Source: Streptomyces malaysiense (lineage in GTDB: Bacteria > Actinomycetota > Actinomycetes > Streptomycetales > Streptomycetaceae). From it: DNA of 55,488 nucleotides. The translations under genes and the position numbers were made by a program. The stretch covers positions 1-55,488 of the forward strand of contig NZ_LBDA02000041.1 of NCBI RefSeq assembly GCF_000980885.2, read 5' to 3'. Below, piece by piece: positions 7,961 to 17,235 of this stretch (position 1 is the first letter of the stretch; each line of letters begins with the position of its first letter). Under the pieces are notes generated by a model. It saw only the letters and a program-made list of their open reading frames with translations. It had not been told where the DNA came from and did not search any database.

Positions 7961-9786
7961 CGCGGGCTCGCCGCCCTCGCCCGCTGGAGGTTCACGCCGC
8001 TCGCGATGACGCCGATGTGGCTGAACGCCTGGGGGAAGTTGCCCATGAACTCTCCTGTGGTGGGGTGGATCTGCTCCGACAGCAGCCCGACCGTGCTGGC
8101 CCGCCCGCACAGCGACGCGTACAGCTCCCCGGCCTCCTCCAGGCGGCCCTGCCCTACCAGGTTGTCGACCAGCCAGAAGCTGCACAGCACGAACGCGCCC
8201 TCGTCACCGGCCAGTCCGTCCGGCGTCTCGTCGTGCAGATAGCGGTACAGCAGCCCGTTCCCGGCCGAGAGCCGCCGTGCGACGGCCGCCGCCGTGGCCA
8301 CCATCCGCGGGTGATCGGCCGGTACGACCGCACGCGTCGGCAGCGCCAGCAGGCTCGCGTCGAGGACGCCGCCGCCGGACAGGTGGGCGCTGAGGGTGCG
8401 CGACCTCTCGTCCCAGGACTCCTCCAGGATGACCTGGCGCACCTTCTGGGCCGCCGCCCGCCACTGGTCGACGCGGCCGGGCAGACCGTGCCGCTCCCCG
8501 ATGCGCACCGCCCGGTCCAGGGCCACCTGGCACATCGCGGCCGAGTAGGTGAACGCCCGCCCCTCGCTGCGCACTTCCCAGATCCCCTGATCGGGATGGC
8601 GCCAGGCGCGTTCCGCCGCGTCGGCGAGTTTGGCCAGGCCCGCCCACAGCGGCGGCTGGATCTCCCCGCCCGACAGCAGCCACTGGTCGGCGCAGTCGAG
8701 GATCTCGCCGTAGACGTCGTGCTGGCGCTGGTCGGTGGCGCCGTTGCCCCAGCGCACCGGGGCGGAGCCGCGGTAGCCCTCCAGTTCGCCGTCCTCCACC
8801 TCGTCCGGCACCGTGGTGCCCTGGAGGGTGTACATGATGCGCGGCCGGCGGCTGTGCTCGAAGGCGTCGAGGACCCAGCCGAGGAACGAGTCCGCCTCGC
8901 CGTCGAAGCCGATGCGGCGCAGCGCGAACACGGCGTACGCCGCGTCCCGGATCCAGGCGTAGCGGTAGTCCCAGTTGCGGATGCCGCCGATCGGCGCGGG
9001 CAGCGAGGAGGTGGGGGCGGCCACCAGGGAGCCGCTGGCCCAGTCGTCGCACATCTTCAGCGTGAGCGCGGACCGCCTGACCAGGGCCGCCTGCGGTCCG
9101 GCGTAGTCGCAGTGCCGCATCCAGCGGTGCCAGGCGTCGGCGGTGCCCTTGAGCATGGCGTCGGTGTCGAAGGGGTGGTGCCGGTGGAAGCGCCCCCAGG
9201 ACAGCACCAGGTCGAGGCGGTCGCCCTGCCGGAGGTCGTGGGTGCCGCGCAGACCGGCGAGGGGGCGGTTGGAACGCAGATGCAGGCGCAGGCCCGGCCG
9301 CCGGTGGGGCCGTACCTCCAGCCCGCTGAACAGCGCCCGCGCCTGCCCGCCGCCGCGCGGCTCCAGTTCGGCCCGCAGCCGTACCCGCCCGTCCAGGACC
9401 ACCGCCGAGCGCACGAGCTCCGCCCGCCCGGCCGGCATGTCCTCGGTGAGGTCGGCGCCGGACCTGAGGGCGAGCGCGTCGGTGAGGCGCACCAGACCGG
9501 TGCGCGAACGCAGTTCGGTGACCAGCACCCCGGTGTCGGACCGGTAGTGCTGCCGGGCCTCCGTCAGATCCTCGGGCGCCACCGTGAAGTGGCCGCCGCG
9601 TGCATGGTCGAGCAGACCGCAGAAGACCGCCTCCGAGTCGAAGCGGGGCAGGCACATCCACGGGATGGAACCGTCCAGGCCGACCAGCGCCGCCGTGGTG
9701 CCGTCGCCGATCAGGCCGAGGTCCTCCAGCGGGAGGTAGCCGTCCCGGCCGCGGACGGGACGGAAGGGCGGATCGGGATCGTACAT
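7957..9786 (-). CDS. Glycoside hydrolase family 15 protein (glucoamylase/trehalase-like)
   Basis: 609 residues, the usual length for bacterial cytosolic GH15. An N-terminal beta domain starts with LEDLGLIGDGTTAALVGLDGSIPW. The (alpha/alpha)6 barrel contains GGIRNWDYRYAWIRDAAY and, later, GYRGSAPVRWGNGATDQRQHDVYGE, both hallmarks of the family. Actinobacterial members hydrolyse maltooligosaccharides or trehalose to glucose. There is no signal peptide, so it acts inside the cell. ATG at 9786 was chosen because GGAGAAGCGAGG precedes it; the frame is open further upstream but loses similarity. It is first in an operon with the G6PD-like and gluconokinase genes. Confidence 0.88.
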   Translation of the reverse strand: MYDPDPPFRPVRGRDGYLPLEDLGLIGDGTTAALVGLDGSIPWMCLPRFDSEAVFCGLLDHARGGHFTVAPEDLTEARQHYRSDTGVLVTELRSRTGLVRLTDALALRSGADLTEDMPAGRAELVRSAVVLDGRVRLRAELEPRGGGQARALFSGLEVRPHRRPGLRLHLRSNRPLAGLRGTHDLRQGDRLDLVLSWGRFHRHHPFDTDAMLKGTADAWHRWMRHCDYAGPQAALVRRSALTLKMCDDWASGSLVAAPTSSLPAPIGGIRNWDYRYAWIRDAAYAVFALRRIGFDGEADSFLGWVLDAFEHSRRPRIMYTLQGTTVPDEVEDGELEGYRGSAPVRWGNGATDQRQHDVYGEILDCADQWLLSGGEIQPPLWAGLAKLADAAERAWRHPDQGIWEVRSEGRAFTYSAAMCQVALDRAVRIGERHGLPGRVDQWRAAAQKVRQVILEESWDERSRTLSAHLSGGGVLDASLLALPTRAVVPADHPRMVATAAAVARRLSAGNGLLYRYLHDETPDGLAGDEGAFVLCSFWLVDNLVGQGRLEEAGELYASLCGRASTVGLLSEQIHPTTGEFMGNFPQAFSHIGVIASGVNLQRARAASPR

Positions 9787-10088
9787 GCGACCTCGCTTCT
9801 CCGGCGCCGGACCGTGAAGCCGACGCTCCCGATCTCCTTCGTCACGCATGCCCGCACCGGCTTCCGCCCTCCTGCCGGAACCGGCCTCGCGCCACCGGCG
9901 GCCGGCCTCGCACATCGTGATCACCGTCTCACGTGGTCCCGGGGGAGCGCGCGGTGGCCGCCGGGGGCGTTGATGCGTTCCGGTGAACGCGGGGCCATGT
10001 CGCACGGCGAATCCGCGGTGCTCCGGCGGGGCGCGCGCATCGTGGTGACTTAAGTCGTGCTGTGCGCGGGGCGGAGGGCGGAGGGTTC
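9787..10088. other. Divergent intergenic region between the GH15 operon and the lactonase gene
   Basis: About 300 bp with the ribosome site of the GH15 gene at its left end and GGCGGAGGG of the lactonase gene at its right. It must hold both promoters. I see no clear palindrome or known operator. Confidence 0.5.
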
Positions 10089-11138
10089 ATGGCCGGCAGT
10101 GCCGCAGGGCGCGCCTTCATCGGGTCGTTCACATCGGCGGGTGGGCCGGGGATCGTCGTGGCCGACATCGATCCACGCACGGGGGCGCTGACCTGGGCGG
10201 GCGTCGTGAGGTCCGTCGCCGACCCCTCGTACCTCGCCGTCGGGCACGGGGAGGCGGGCCCCGTCCTCTACGCCGTGTCGGAGACGGTGGCGGGCGCGGT
10301 GGCCGCCTACGACGTGACCGCGACGCCGCCCCGTCCGCTCGGCGAGCCGGTGCGGGTCGGCGGCGACGAACCGACCCATCTCGCCCTGGCCCAGGGGCAT
10401 CTGCTGACCGCCAACTACGGCTCGGGCAGCGTCAGCGTGCTGCCGCTGACGTCCGAGGGCCTGCCGCTGCCGCCGAGCGCGGTGCTCCGTCACGAGGGCT
10501 CGGGGCCGGACCCGGAACGCCAGCGGTCCCCGCACGCCCACCAGGTCGTCCCCGATCCGACGGGGCGCTGGGTGCTCGCGGTGGACCTCGGCACCGACTC
10601 CGTGCGGATCTGCGCGCTGGACGAGCACACCGGCGAACTGCGCCCGCACGGCGCGACCGCCCTGCCCCCGGGCACCGGCCCCCGGCACCTCGCCTTCCAC
10701 CCTTCCGGGGACCACGCCTATGTCCTCGGGGAACTCCGGCCGACGGTGACCGTGTGCCGCTGGGACGGCGCCGCCGGAGTGCTGCGCACGGTCGCCGAGA
10801 CCTCGCTCTTCCCGGACGGCACGGACGTCCCGGTGCGGCCCTCGGCTCCGGTGGTGGCACCGGACGGCCGGTTCCTGTGGGCCGCCGTGCGCGGCACCGA
10901 CACCGTGGCCGTACTCGCCCTCGGCGCGTCCGGGGACGGGGCGGAACTGCTGACGTCCGTGCCGTGCGGCGGCCGGTGGCCGCGCGAGCTGGCGCTCGAT
11001 CCGGCGGGCCGGCATCTGTACGCGGCCAACGAGCGTTCGGGCGAGGTGACCTGGCTCGACCTCGACACCGCGACGGGTGTCCCCAGACCCGCCGGATCAC
11101 TGCCCGTACCCGCCGCCGGCAGCGTCGCCTTCGGCTGA
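10089..11138 (+). CDS. pgl: Seven-bladed beta-propeller lactonase (6-phosphogluconolactonase, YbhE type)
   Basis: 349 residues. The start FIGSFTSAGGPGIVVADID, and repeated blade motifs such as HLALAQGHLLTANYGSGSVSV, GPRHLAFHPSGDHAYV and WPRELALDPAGRHLYAANE, define the lactonase beta-propeller family. The enzyme would open 6-phosphogluconolactone, which links the divergent G6PD-like and gluconokinase genes into one short route. ATG at 10089 follows GGAGGG; an upstream GTG at 10062 has no ribosome site. 3-carboxymuconate cyclase-like activity is a less likely alternative. Confidence 0.85.
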   Translation: MAGSAAGRAFIGSFTSAGGPGIVVADIDPRTGALTWAGVVRSVADPSYLAVGHGEAGPVLYAVSETVAGAVAAYDVTATPPRPLGEPVRVGGDEPTHLALAQGHLLTANYGSGSVSVLPLTSEGLPLPPSAVLRHEGSGPDPERQRSPHAHQVVPDPTGRWVLAVDLGTDSVRICALDEHTGELRPHGATALPPGTGPRHLAFHPSGDHAYVLGELRPTVTVCRWDGAAGVLRTVAETSLFPDGTDVPVRPSAPVVAPDGRFLWAAVRGTDTVAVLALGASGDGAELLTSVPCGGRWPRELALDPAGRHLYAANERSGEVTWLDLDTATGVPRPAGSLPVPAAGSVAFG

Positions 11139-11159
11139 GGGCACGCCGCGGGGCACTTC

Positions 11160-11190
<31 letters not shown>

Positions 11191-11211
11191 GGAAGGGACC
11201 GAGGGAAGAGG

Positions 11212-11670
11212 ATGGCCGAGCGACAGAGCGAGAGAGAGCGCATCGTGGTCGGGGTGGACGGCTCGGAGGGGTCCAAGCAGGCCCTCGACTGGGCGGTGCG
11301 CCAGGCCGAACTCACCGGCGGCTGGGTGGAGGCGGTGATCGCCTGGGACGTCCCGCAGTTCCACGGCGGACTCGGCTGGATGCCGCCCTCCAGCTCGGAC
11401 GAGGCCGCCCTGGAGGAGCGGGCACGGAGCGAGGTGACCTCCGCGGTGGAGGGAGCCGTCGCCGCGCACCCCACGGTGCAGGTCAGCGCGGTGGCGGGCT
11501 ACGGCTCACCCGCGAGCGTCCTCCTCGAGGCATCCCGTGACGCCGCGCTGCTCGTGGTCGGCAGCCGCGGCCTCGGCGGCTTCAAGGGCCTGCTCCTCGG
11601 CTCGGTCGCCCAGCACTGCGTCCAGCACGCCCACTGCCCGGTCCTCGTCCTGAGGGGGCGGCGGGACTGA
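11212..11670 (+). CDS. Universal stress protein (single UspA domain)
   Basis: 152 residues. IVVGVDGSEGSKQALDWAV near the N-terminus and the ATP-binding signature VVGSRGLGGFKGLLLGSVAQHCVQHAHCPVLVL near the C-terminus are the two UspA hallmarks (G-2x-G-9x-G-S/T). It is a nucleotide-binding cytosolic protein; its partner is unknown. ATG at 11212 follows GGGAAGAGG with good spacing. A longer reading frame from 11077 would run through the CACGAG repeat but overlaps the lactonase gene and lacks a ribosome site. Confidence 0.9.
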   Translation: MAERQSERERIVVGVDGSEGSKQALDWAVRQAELTGGWVEAVIAWDVPQFHGGLGWMPPSSSDEAALEERARSEVTSAVEGAVAAHPTVQVSAVAGYGSPASVLLEASRDAALLVVGSRGLGGFKGLLLGSVAQHCVQHAHCPVLVLRGRRD

Positions 11671-11730
11671 GTCGCGCAGGCCCGCGGGCTCGGCCGGCCG
11701 ACCGTACGAGGCCCGTGCGGGGCCCTTCTG

Positions 11731-12168
11731 TCAGTCGGAGGGGAAGACCTGCTCGCGCACCCACGCGGGGTCGGGGTTGACGTACGGCCGGCCCGCCACG
11801 ATCACGGTCGGCACGGTCTCGTCGCCGTCGTTGACCGCCCGCACCGCCGCCGCGCCGTCGGGGTCGCGCCAGATGTCGACCCAGTGGAACCGGCGGGTGG
11901 CGCGGCCCAGCCGCATGCGCAGACGGAGGCAGTACGCGCAGCCGGGCCGCCAGTAGACGATGGGCCGGCCGTCGGTCTCGCTGCGGCGGCGGGCCTCCGA
12001 GTCGCTGATCGAACTCGGGAAGACCAGGGGCGAGTTCAGGGCGGCGAGCAGGACGAACACGGCCACGACGGCCACGCCCGTGGCTGAGCCGCCCTCCCGG
12101 AACAGCCCCGCCGCCACGACGAGGCCCCAGAGCACCAGCAGAATCGGCAGGGTCCAAGGGCGCTTCAT
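11731..12168 (-). CDS. Membrane-anchored glutaredoxin-like thiol oxidoreductase
   Basis: 145 residues. Two hydrophobic helices fill the first 50 residues (LPILLVLWGLVVAAGLF and VAVVAVFVLLAALNSPLVF). A glutaredoxin fold follows, with the active site PGCAYC preceded by VYWR and then ETVPTVIVAGRPYVNP, the cis-Pro loop. It probably reduces or oxidises disulfides close to the membrane; CxxC glutaredoxins of this size in actinobacteria may use mycothiol (family knowledge). ATG at 12168. It is transcribed alone or from the gene 258 bp upstream. Confidence 0.8.
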   Translation of the reverse strand: MKRPWTLPILLVLWGLVVAAGLFREGGSATGVAVVAVFVLLAALNSPLVFPSSISDSEARRRSETDGRPIVYWRPGCAYCLRLRMRLGRATRRFHWVDIWRDPDGAAAVRAVNDGDETVPTVIVAGRPYVNPDPAWVREQVFPSD

Positions 12169-12426
12169 GGTGACGCAGGCTATCTCCCGGGGGCCCGGAG
12201 CCCTTCGCCAGGGGGGCACACCGATGGTTGCGGGCCCGACGCGGAGCGCTCTCCTCGCGCGCCCGGGCCCGGCCGCCCGCGTTCGCCGCCCCGTTCCCGG
12301 CGTTCGTCCCACCGCGGCGCGCGCCGGCCCTCTGCTGCCCCCGACCCGGTCCGGACGTCCCGCCCGCTCCGACTTCTCGGCGCCGCCGGGGCGGTGGGGC
12401 GCCGGTCCTCGAACGGTCCGCGGCCG

Positions 12427-13515
12427 TCAGGCGCCGTCCTCCTCCTCGTCGTAGTGCACGACGCCGTCCTCGTCCTGCCGGGGGTGGATGCGTTCGGGGC
12501 CGTGCTCGCTGGTGTCGGACGGGCGCGGGCCCTCGGGGCCGTCGGGTCCCCAGCGCAGCATGCGGCGGGTGCGGATGACCCGGTACGTGGTGCCGAGGAC
12601 CTCCAACTGGTTGACGCGACCGGAGCGCAGCCGCTCGGAGGCCTCGGCGTACGCGAACAGCACCGGATCGGCGCCGGGATCGCCGGCCGTCACGGTGCGG
12701 GCGTCGACCAGTCGGTCGGCCTCCACGGGGATCAGGCCCCGGGTACGCGGTTCGAGCCACGTCAGGAAGAAGTCCAGCGACTTGCGGGCGCCGAGCACGG
12801 TGGTGTGCGGACGGCTCGCCGGTTCCCAGCCCCTGCCGTCGCGTTCCGCGACCGTGAACGTGGTCGGCAGCAGTACGACGTCCGGGTGGGTCGTCCGGGC
12901 CCGGCGGGACTCACGGATCACGGAGTCGGGGAAGCGGGAGCCGGCGTAGGCGAAGTCACGCAGCGCCAGCCGCTCGGTGGCCTGCGCGGGGGTGAGAGGT
13001 GCGTCCGGGTCCAGGACCAGACCGGCGTCGACCTCCGGCTCCCGGCTGCCGGGACTCCAGTCGGGGGAGAGGGGCTCCGGGTCGGTCGGGCGCGGCAGTT
13101 CGATGCCACCGGCGCCGGAGCCGGCCCATTCCTCGGCGCGCGCGATCCGGTAGCGCGTGCCCAGCACGGTGAGTTCGTCGACGGGCTCGGTCTCCAGGCG
13201 GGCCACCGCCGCGAGCAGGGCACGGCGCTCCGCCCCGTCCGCGGCCTCGTCCTTCGCGCGGAACCACAGCCGGGAGTTGAGGCTGTCGCGGGACATCTGC
13301 GGGCAGGGAGCCGTGATCGGGGTCACCGCCCGCCAGCGCTGCCCGTCCTCGGCGCGCTGCGAGACCACCCCGAACAGCGGTCCGCGCACGGCCACTTCGC
13401 CGGCGCTCAGCACCGCGTCGAGGGCGTCGGCCTCCATGGCGGCCTCGACCGGTTCCACCGGAACGCGCACGACCAGCGGCCGTACCCCGTCCGGCCTGAC
13501 ATCCCCAAGGTCCAT
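12427..13515 (-). CDS. Uncharacterised protein, probably the DUF5954 family
   Basis: 362 residues with an internal duplication: two halves each carry a stretch like VDELTVLGTRYRIARAEEW (first half) and VNQLEVLGTTYRVIRTRRMLRW (second half). The N-terminus VPVEPVEAAMEADALDAVL and the phrase GPLFGVVSQ recall a Streptomyces-specific family that I believe is DUF5954. No catalytic residues or membrane segments can be pointed to. The C-terminus is acidic (DEDGVVHYDEEEDGA). ATG at 13515 was chosen because the homologous start fits; upstream the frame is open but looks like a shadow. Confidence 0.7.
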   Translation of the reverse strand: MDLGDVRPDGVRPLVVRVPVEPVEAAMEADALDAVLSAGEVAVRGPLFGVVSQRAEDGQRWRAVTPITAPCPQMSRDSLNSRLWFRAKDEAADGAERRALLAAVARLETEPVDELTVLGTRYRIARAEEWAGSGAGGIELPRPTDPEPLSPDWSPGSREPEVDAGLVLDPDAPLTPAQATERLALRDFAYAGSRFPDSVIRESRRARTTHPDVVLLPTTFTVAERDGRGWEPASRPHTTVLGARKSLDFFLTWLEPRTRGLIPVEADRLVDARTVTAGDPGADPVLFAYAEASERLRSGRVNQLEVLGTTYRVIRTRRMLRWGPDGPEGPRPSDTSEHGPERIHPRQDEDGVVHYDEEEDGA

Positions 13516-13544
13516 GCGCCCATCCTGCCGACCCGAAGGTACGG

Positions 13545-14006
13545 TCACGCGGTTTTTGGTGAAATAGCGCTCCCCGTACCGAAAACAAGCCATCCATGGG
13601 GATCGGCGGCCGCGAGGCGACAAGGCGACGGAGCCCCGGCCGGGGCGGCGGACCGGACCTCGCGTCCAGGCCCCCGGCTCCGGGCGCGGGTGACGGCGGA
13701 GGCCGCGCCCAGCGGGCCCGCGCCGCGCGAACGCCCCACCAGGCCGGTCAGCGGACCGGCCGCCGCATCTCGGAGCGGATCCGGAGGGTTTGCCCGGCGG
13801 CGTCCTTCCGGGAGGACCGCCTTCACGGTGGTGGTCCTGGAGCTGTTCCCGGCGAGCAGCCGGGCGCGGACTGCCGCGGTGTCCCTGAACCGGCCGTGCA
13901 TGCCGGTCACGACCACGTCGTGGAAATCGGCGTCCTTCAGCCGGTACGACGCGACGGCGCCGTGTACGGCCTCGGCGTCCAGGCTGGACCGCCGGCTCCA
14001 CGCCAC
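13545..14006 (-). pseudogene. Unrecognised coding fragment, only the first ~70 codons look genuine
   Basis: From a GTG at 14006 the first 70 codons show strong third-position GC and a protein-like composition (SLDAEAVHGAVASYRLKDAD, FHDVVVTGMHGRFRDTAAV). After LPEG the frame becomes Arg/Pro-rich with no codon bias. Reading upstream in the same frame gives TLRDLGRAVAW before a TAG, so the 5' end may also be cut. This looks like the remains of a gene that has lost both ends. I do not recognise the family. The stretch 13516-14063 otherwise holds no gene. Confidence 0.35.
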
Positions 14007-14063
14007 GGCCCGGCCGAGGTCGCGGAGAGTGACGCCAGAGCGCTACCTGATGTGATCAGGAAG

Positions 14064-15305
14064 TCACACACGCGCTATCCGGCGAAGCCGCGCCAGTGCC
14101 GGATCTCCAGCGCGGCGGCGACGTCGAGCGGGTGCTCGGCGAGGGGGGCGGGGGAGCAGCCGGTCGGCGCGCCTGAGGCGGCGCAACAGGGTGTTGCGGT
14201 GGGTGAACAGCCGGCCGGCGGCCCGCGAGGCGTTGCACTGTTCGGCCAGGAAGGCGCGGACCGCGTCGGTGAGGTCGTCCGGGGCGTGCTCCAGATCGCC
14301 GAGGGTGCGCTTGACGAAGCGGTCGGCGCGTTCCAGGTCCTGGGAGAGCAGGGCGACCAGTTCGACCTCGTCGTGCGAGGCGAGGCGCTGCGCCGAGGCG
14401 AGCCGGGCGAGCATCCGCTGGGTGGTGAGGGCGTCGAGGTGGCTGCGGCGAAATCCGTCCACGCCCGGGTCCGGTGAGCCGAGCGCGACCCGCACCGCGG
14501 GGAGCCGGCCGAGCCCGGCCCGTACCCGTTCGGTGTCGGGCCGCCCGGTGAGCCACACCCAGCGGGTGGCGTCGCTCGCCATGACGCTGAGCAGCTGCGC
14601 GGGGCCCGCGGCGGCGGCCAGCAGGTCGGCTGCGCGGTCGAGTTGGCGCAGCTCCGCCTCGGGGGTGTCGGTCCAGACGACGGCCGCGGTATGGGTGGCG
14701 TCCAGCGGATAGCCGAGGCGGGCCTCGGCGCGCTGACGGGTCATGGGCGCGCCGTCCAGGAGCAGCGTGACGGTCTCGCGGCGCTCGGCGTGGGTGCCGC
14801 TGGTGAGCTCGGTCAGCTCGGCGCTCATCAGCGCGGACATGGCCGCCACGGTCCGGTCGACGTACTCGGAGATGGAGCGCAGGGACACGTCGAGCAGCTC
14901 GGCGAGTTCATCGTGGTCGCCGGTGAGCGAGCAGGCGATGCGCGTCCACACCCGCACGGCCACGCTCTCGCCCGCGCGGTAGGAGTCGAGCGCGGGCTCG
15001 GCCAGCCCGCGGCGCACGATGTCCCGGGCGATGGCGCGGGTGACCTCGCTCTCGTGGGCGGGTACGGAGGCGCCCGGGGCGTTGATGTTGGCGGCGGCCC
15101 AGTGCAGCAGGTTGGCCCGGTTGGCCCGCCGGATACCGGCCGAGAGCACCGGGTCGTCGGCGATCGGCCTGCGCGTCTCGCCGGCCAGGGTGGCCGCGTC
15201 GAGCTCGGCCAGCCACTCGGGACGGGGGGTGAGGGCGATCTCGGCGCCCCGCCGGATCAGCTTCCGGATCCGGGGCGACGGCGGACTCCACGACATGACG
15301 GGCAA
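14064..15305 (-). CDS. PucR/CdaR-type helix-turn-helix regulator, C-terminus frameshifted
   Basis: 413 residues as read. A sensory N-terminal region (to about 150), a central GGDEF-like module (about 160-280), and the C-terminal PucR HTH start FLAEQCNASRAAGRLFTHRNTLLRRLRRAD. After RRADRLLPRP the reading changes to an Arg-rich tail. One base fewer in the C-run gives LAEHPLDVAAALEIRHWRGFAG and a stop at 14075-14077, exactly what PucR proteins normally end with. The shift lies in the G-runs at about 14141-14155. It may be a sequencing error or a real indel that alters the last helix. The gene is divergent from the monooxygenase and probably regulates it. Confidence 0.85.
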   Translation of the reverse strand: MPVMSWSPPSPRIRKLIRRGAEIALTPRPEWLAELDAATLAGETRRPIADDPVLSAGIRRANRANLLHWAAANINAPGASVPAHESEVTRAIARDIVRRGLAEPALDSYRAGESVAVRVWTRIACSLTGDHDELAELLDVSLRSISEYVDRTVAAMSALMSAELTELTSGTHAERRETVTLLLDGAPMTRQRAEARLGYPLDATHTAAVVWTDTPEAELRQLDRAADLLAAAAGPAQLLSVMASDATRWVWLTGRPDTERVRAGLGRLPAVRVALGSPDPGVDGFRRSHLDALTTQRMLARLASAQRLASHDEVELVALLSQDLERADRFVKRTLGDLEHAPDDLTDAVRAFLAEQCNASRAAGRLFTHRNTLLRRLRRADRLLPRPPRRAPARRRRRAGDPALARLRRIARV

Positions 15306-15312
15306 CCTAGCA

Positions 15313-15325
15313 GTGCAGAGTGCAC
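15313..15325. promoter_or_regulatory. Possible operator between the PucR gene and the monooxygenase gene
   Basis: GTGCA-GAG-TGCAC is a perfect inverted repeat with a 3-bp spacer, 8 bp upstream of the PucR-type ATG and about 100 bp upstream of the monooxygenase ATG. Its position suits an autoregulatory site; no binding consensus is known to me. Confidence 0.35.
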
Positions 15326-15421
15326 CGATCGAGCGAAAATCTTGTGCGAACTGCCTCTAGGCGTGGGCCGTGTCCGTTTCCCACCATGGAGCGATCCACC
15401 GCCGCTGTGAGGGAGCCGCCC

Positions 15422-17005
15422 ATGTCCCGCGAAGCCGACGCACCCGCCGCCGAGCACCTGGACGTCCTGATCGTCGGCGCCGGGATGTCCGGCATCGGCG
15501 CCGGCCACTACCTGACGACCGGACTGCCGGACAAGAGCTTCGCGATCCTGGAGGCACGCGCCGACCTCGGCGGCACCTGGGACCTGTTCCGCTACCCCGG
15601 CATCCGGTCGGACTCCGATCTGCACACCTTCGGCTACGAGTTCAAGCCGTGGCGGGACGCGGAGTCGATAGCCGACGCGCCGCGGATCCTCGCCTATCTG
15701 CGGGAGACCGTGCGCGAGAACCGGCTGGAGTCCCGCATCCGCTACCACCACAAGGTGCTCGGCGCCTCCTGGTCGAGCGAACAGGCGCGCTGGACGGTCG
15801 AGATCGAGCGCACCGACACCGGCGAGCGGACGACGCTGACCTGCGGCTGGTTCTTCTGCGCGATGGGCTACTACCGCTACGACGCCGGCTTCACCCCGCA
15901 CTTCGAGGGGCGGGAACGTTTCCGCGGGACGGTCGTGCACCCCCAGCGGTGGCCCGAGGACCTCGACTACGCGGGCAAGCGGGTCGTGGTGATCGGCAGC
16001 GGCGCCACGGCGGTCACCCTCGTACCGTCGATGGCCCGCGCCGCCGCCGGGGTGACGATGGTCCAGCGCACCCCGTCGTACGTCATGCCGGTGCCCCGCA
16101 GGGACCCCGTCGCCAACGCGCTGCGCCGGCTCCTCGGGGACCGGTGGGGGTACGCGCTCGCCCGGCGCAAGAACATCGCCCGGCAGCGCGCCGTCTGGTC
16201 CTTCTGCAAGCGGCACCCGAAGGCGGCGCGCCGGATCATCCGCTGGGTCAACACCCGGCGGCTGCCCGCGGGCTACCCTGTCGACGAACACTTCAAGCCG
16301 CCGTACGACCCCTGGGACCAGCGGCTGTGCGCGGTCCCGGACGGAGACCTCTTCGAGGCCATCGCGAACGGCAGCGCCTCGATCGTGACCGACCGGATCA
16401 GCACCTTCACCGAGAAGGGCGTCCTGCTGCGGTCGGGCCGCGAGATCGAGGCCGACATCATCGTCACCGCCACCGGACTGAACGTGCGGGCGCTGGGCGG
16501 CATCCCGATCACCGTCGACGGCACCGCCGTCCGTCTCCCGGACACCATCGCCTACAAGGGCATGATGCTCTCCGGCGTCCCCAACCTCGCCTACGCCATC
16601 GGCTACACCAACTCCTCCTGGACCCTGAAGGTCGGCCTGCTCTGCGAGCACTTCTGCCGGCTACTGGCCCACATGACCACGCACGGCTACGACATCTGCC
16701 GCCCCGAACCGGCCGACCCCGCCATGCCGACCCGGCCGTTCCTCGACTTCGGGGCCGGCTACATCCAGCGCGCCGTCGGCCAACTGCCCCGGCAGGGCGA
16801 CCGCATGCCCTGGCTGACGTCCAGCGGCTACGGCGACGACGTCAAGCTGCTGCGGTCCGACAGCGTCACCGATCCCGAACTGCGCTTCGCCCGCACCGGC
16901 GCCACAGCCGGTGTTCTCCCCGCGCCGCCGCCCGGCCGTCCGGGCGCATCCGCGGGGACGGGAAGAGACGCCGTGAGCGCCGGTGACGGGAGAATGCCCG
17001 GATGA
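15422..17005 (+). CDS. Flavin-containing/Baeyer-Villiger-type monooxygenase
   Basis: 527 residues. The FAD motif IVGAGMSGIGAGHYL and the NADP motif VVIGSGATAV flank the Baeyer-Villiger fingerprint: FRGTVVHPQRWPEDLDY matches FxGxxxHxxxWP. GGTWDLFRYPGIRSDSDLHTFGY is also typical. Such enzymes insert oxygen into ketones or oxidise long-chain alkanes and heteroatoms with NADPH and O2. The last 40 residues are Pro/Gly/Ala-rich and poorly conserved in character. ATG at 15422 follows GAGGGAG; ATG at 15386 is the alternative. The divergent PucR-type gene is the likely regulator. Confidence 0.87.
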   Translation: MSREADAPAAEHLDVLIVGAGMSGIGAGHYLTTGLPDKSFAILEARADLGGTWDLFRYPGIRSDSDLHTFGYEFKPWRDAESIADAPRILAYLRETVRENRLESRIRYHHKVLGASWSSEQARWTVEIERTDTGERTTLTCGWFFCAMGYYRYDAGFTPHFEGRERFRGTVVHPQRWPEDLDYAGKRVVVIGSGATAVTLVPSMARAAAGVTMVQRTPSYVMPVPRRDPVANALRRLLGDRWGYALARRKNIARQRAVWSFCKRHPKAARRIIRWVNTRRLPAGYPVDEHFKPPYDPWDQRLCAVPDGDLFEAIANGSASIVTDRISTFTEKGVLLRSGREIEADIIVTATGLNVRALGGIPITVDGTAVRLPDTIAYKGMMLSGVPNLAYAIGYTNSSWTLKVGLLCEHFCRLLAHMTTHGYDICRPEPADPAMPTRPFLDFGAGYIQRAVGQLPRQGDRMPWLTSSGYGDDVKLLRSDSVTDPELRFARTGATAGVLPAPPPGRPGASAGTGRDAVSAGDGRMPG

Positions 17006-17235
17006 CCGGCACAGGGGAGTGGGAGGAGACGCGCCGCCGGCCGCGGTTCGGGCAGCGCCTGTCCGGGAGAGTGGTCCTCGTACGGCCGGCCGGTCCTGGC
17101 CGCCGGCACGGACCCCTCCGTACCCGGGCTGAGAGAGCCGCGCCGGGGGAGCGACAGGGAGTGACGGCAGGGGCGACGGCACCCCCGTAGCCGCCGCCCC
17201 TGCCGCATGATCGTGCTATGGGCGGACACGCACTG

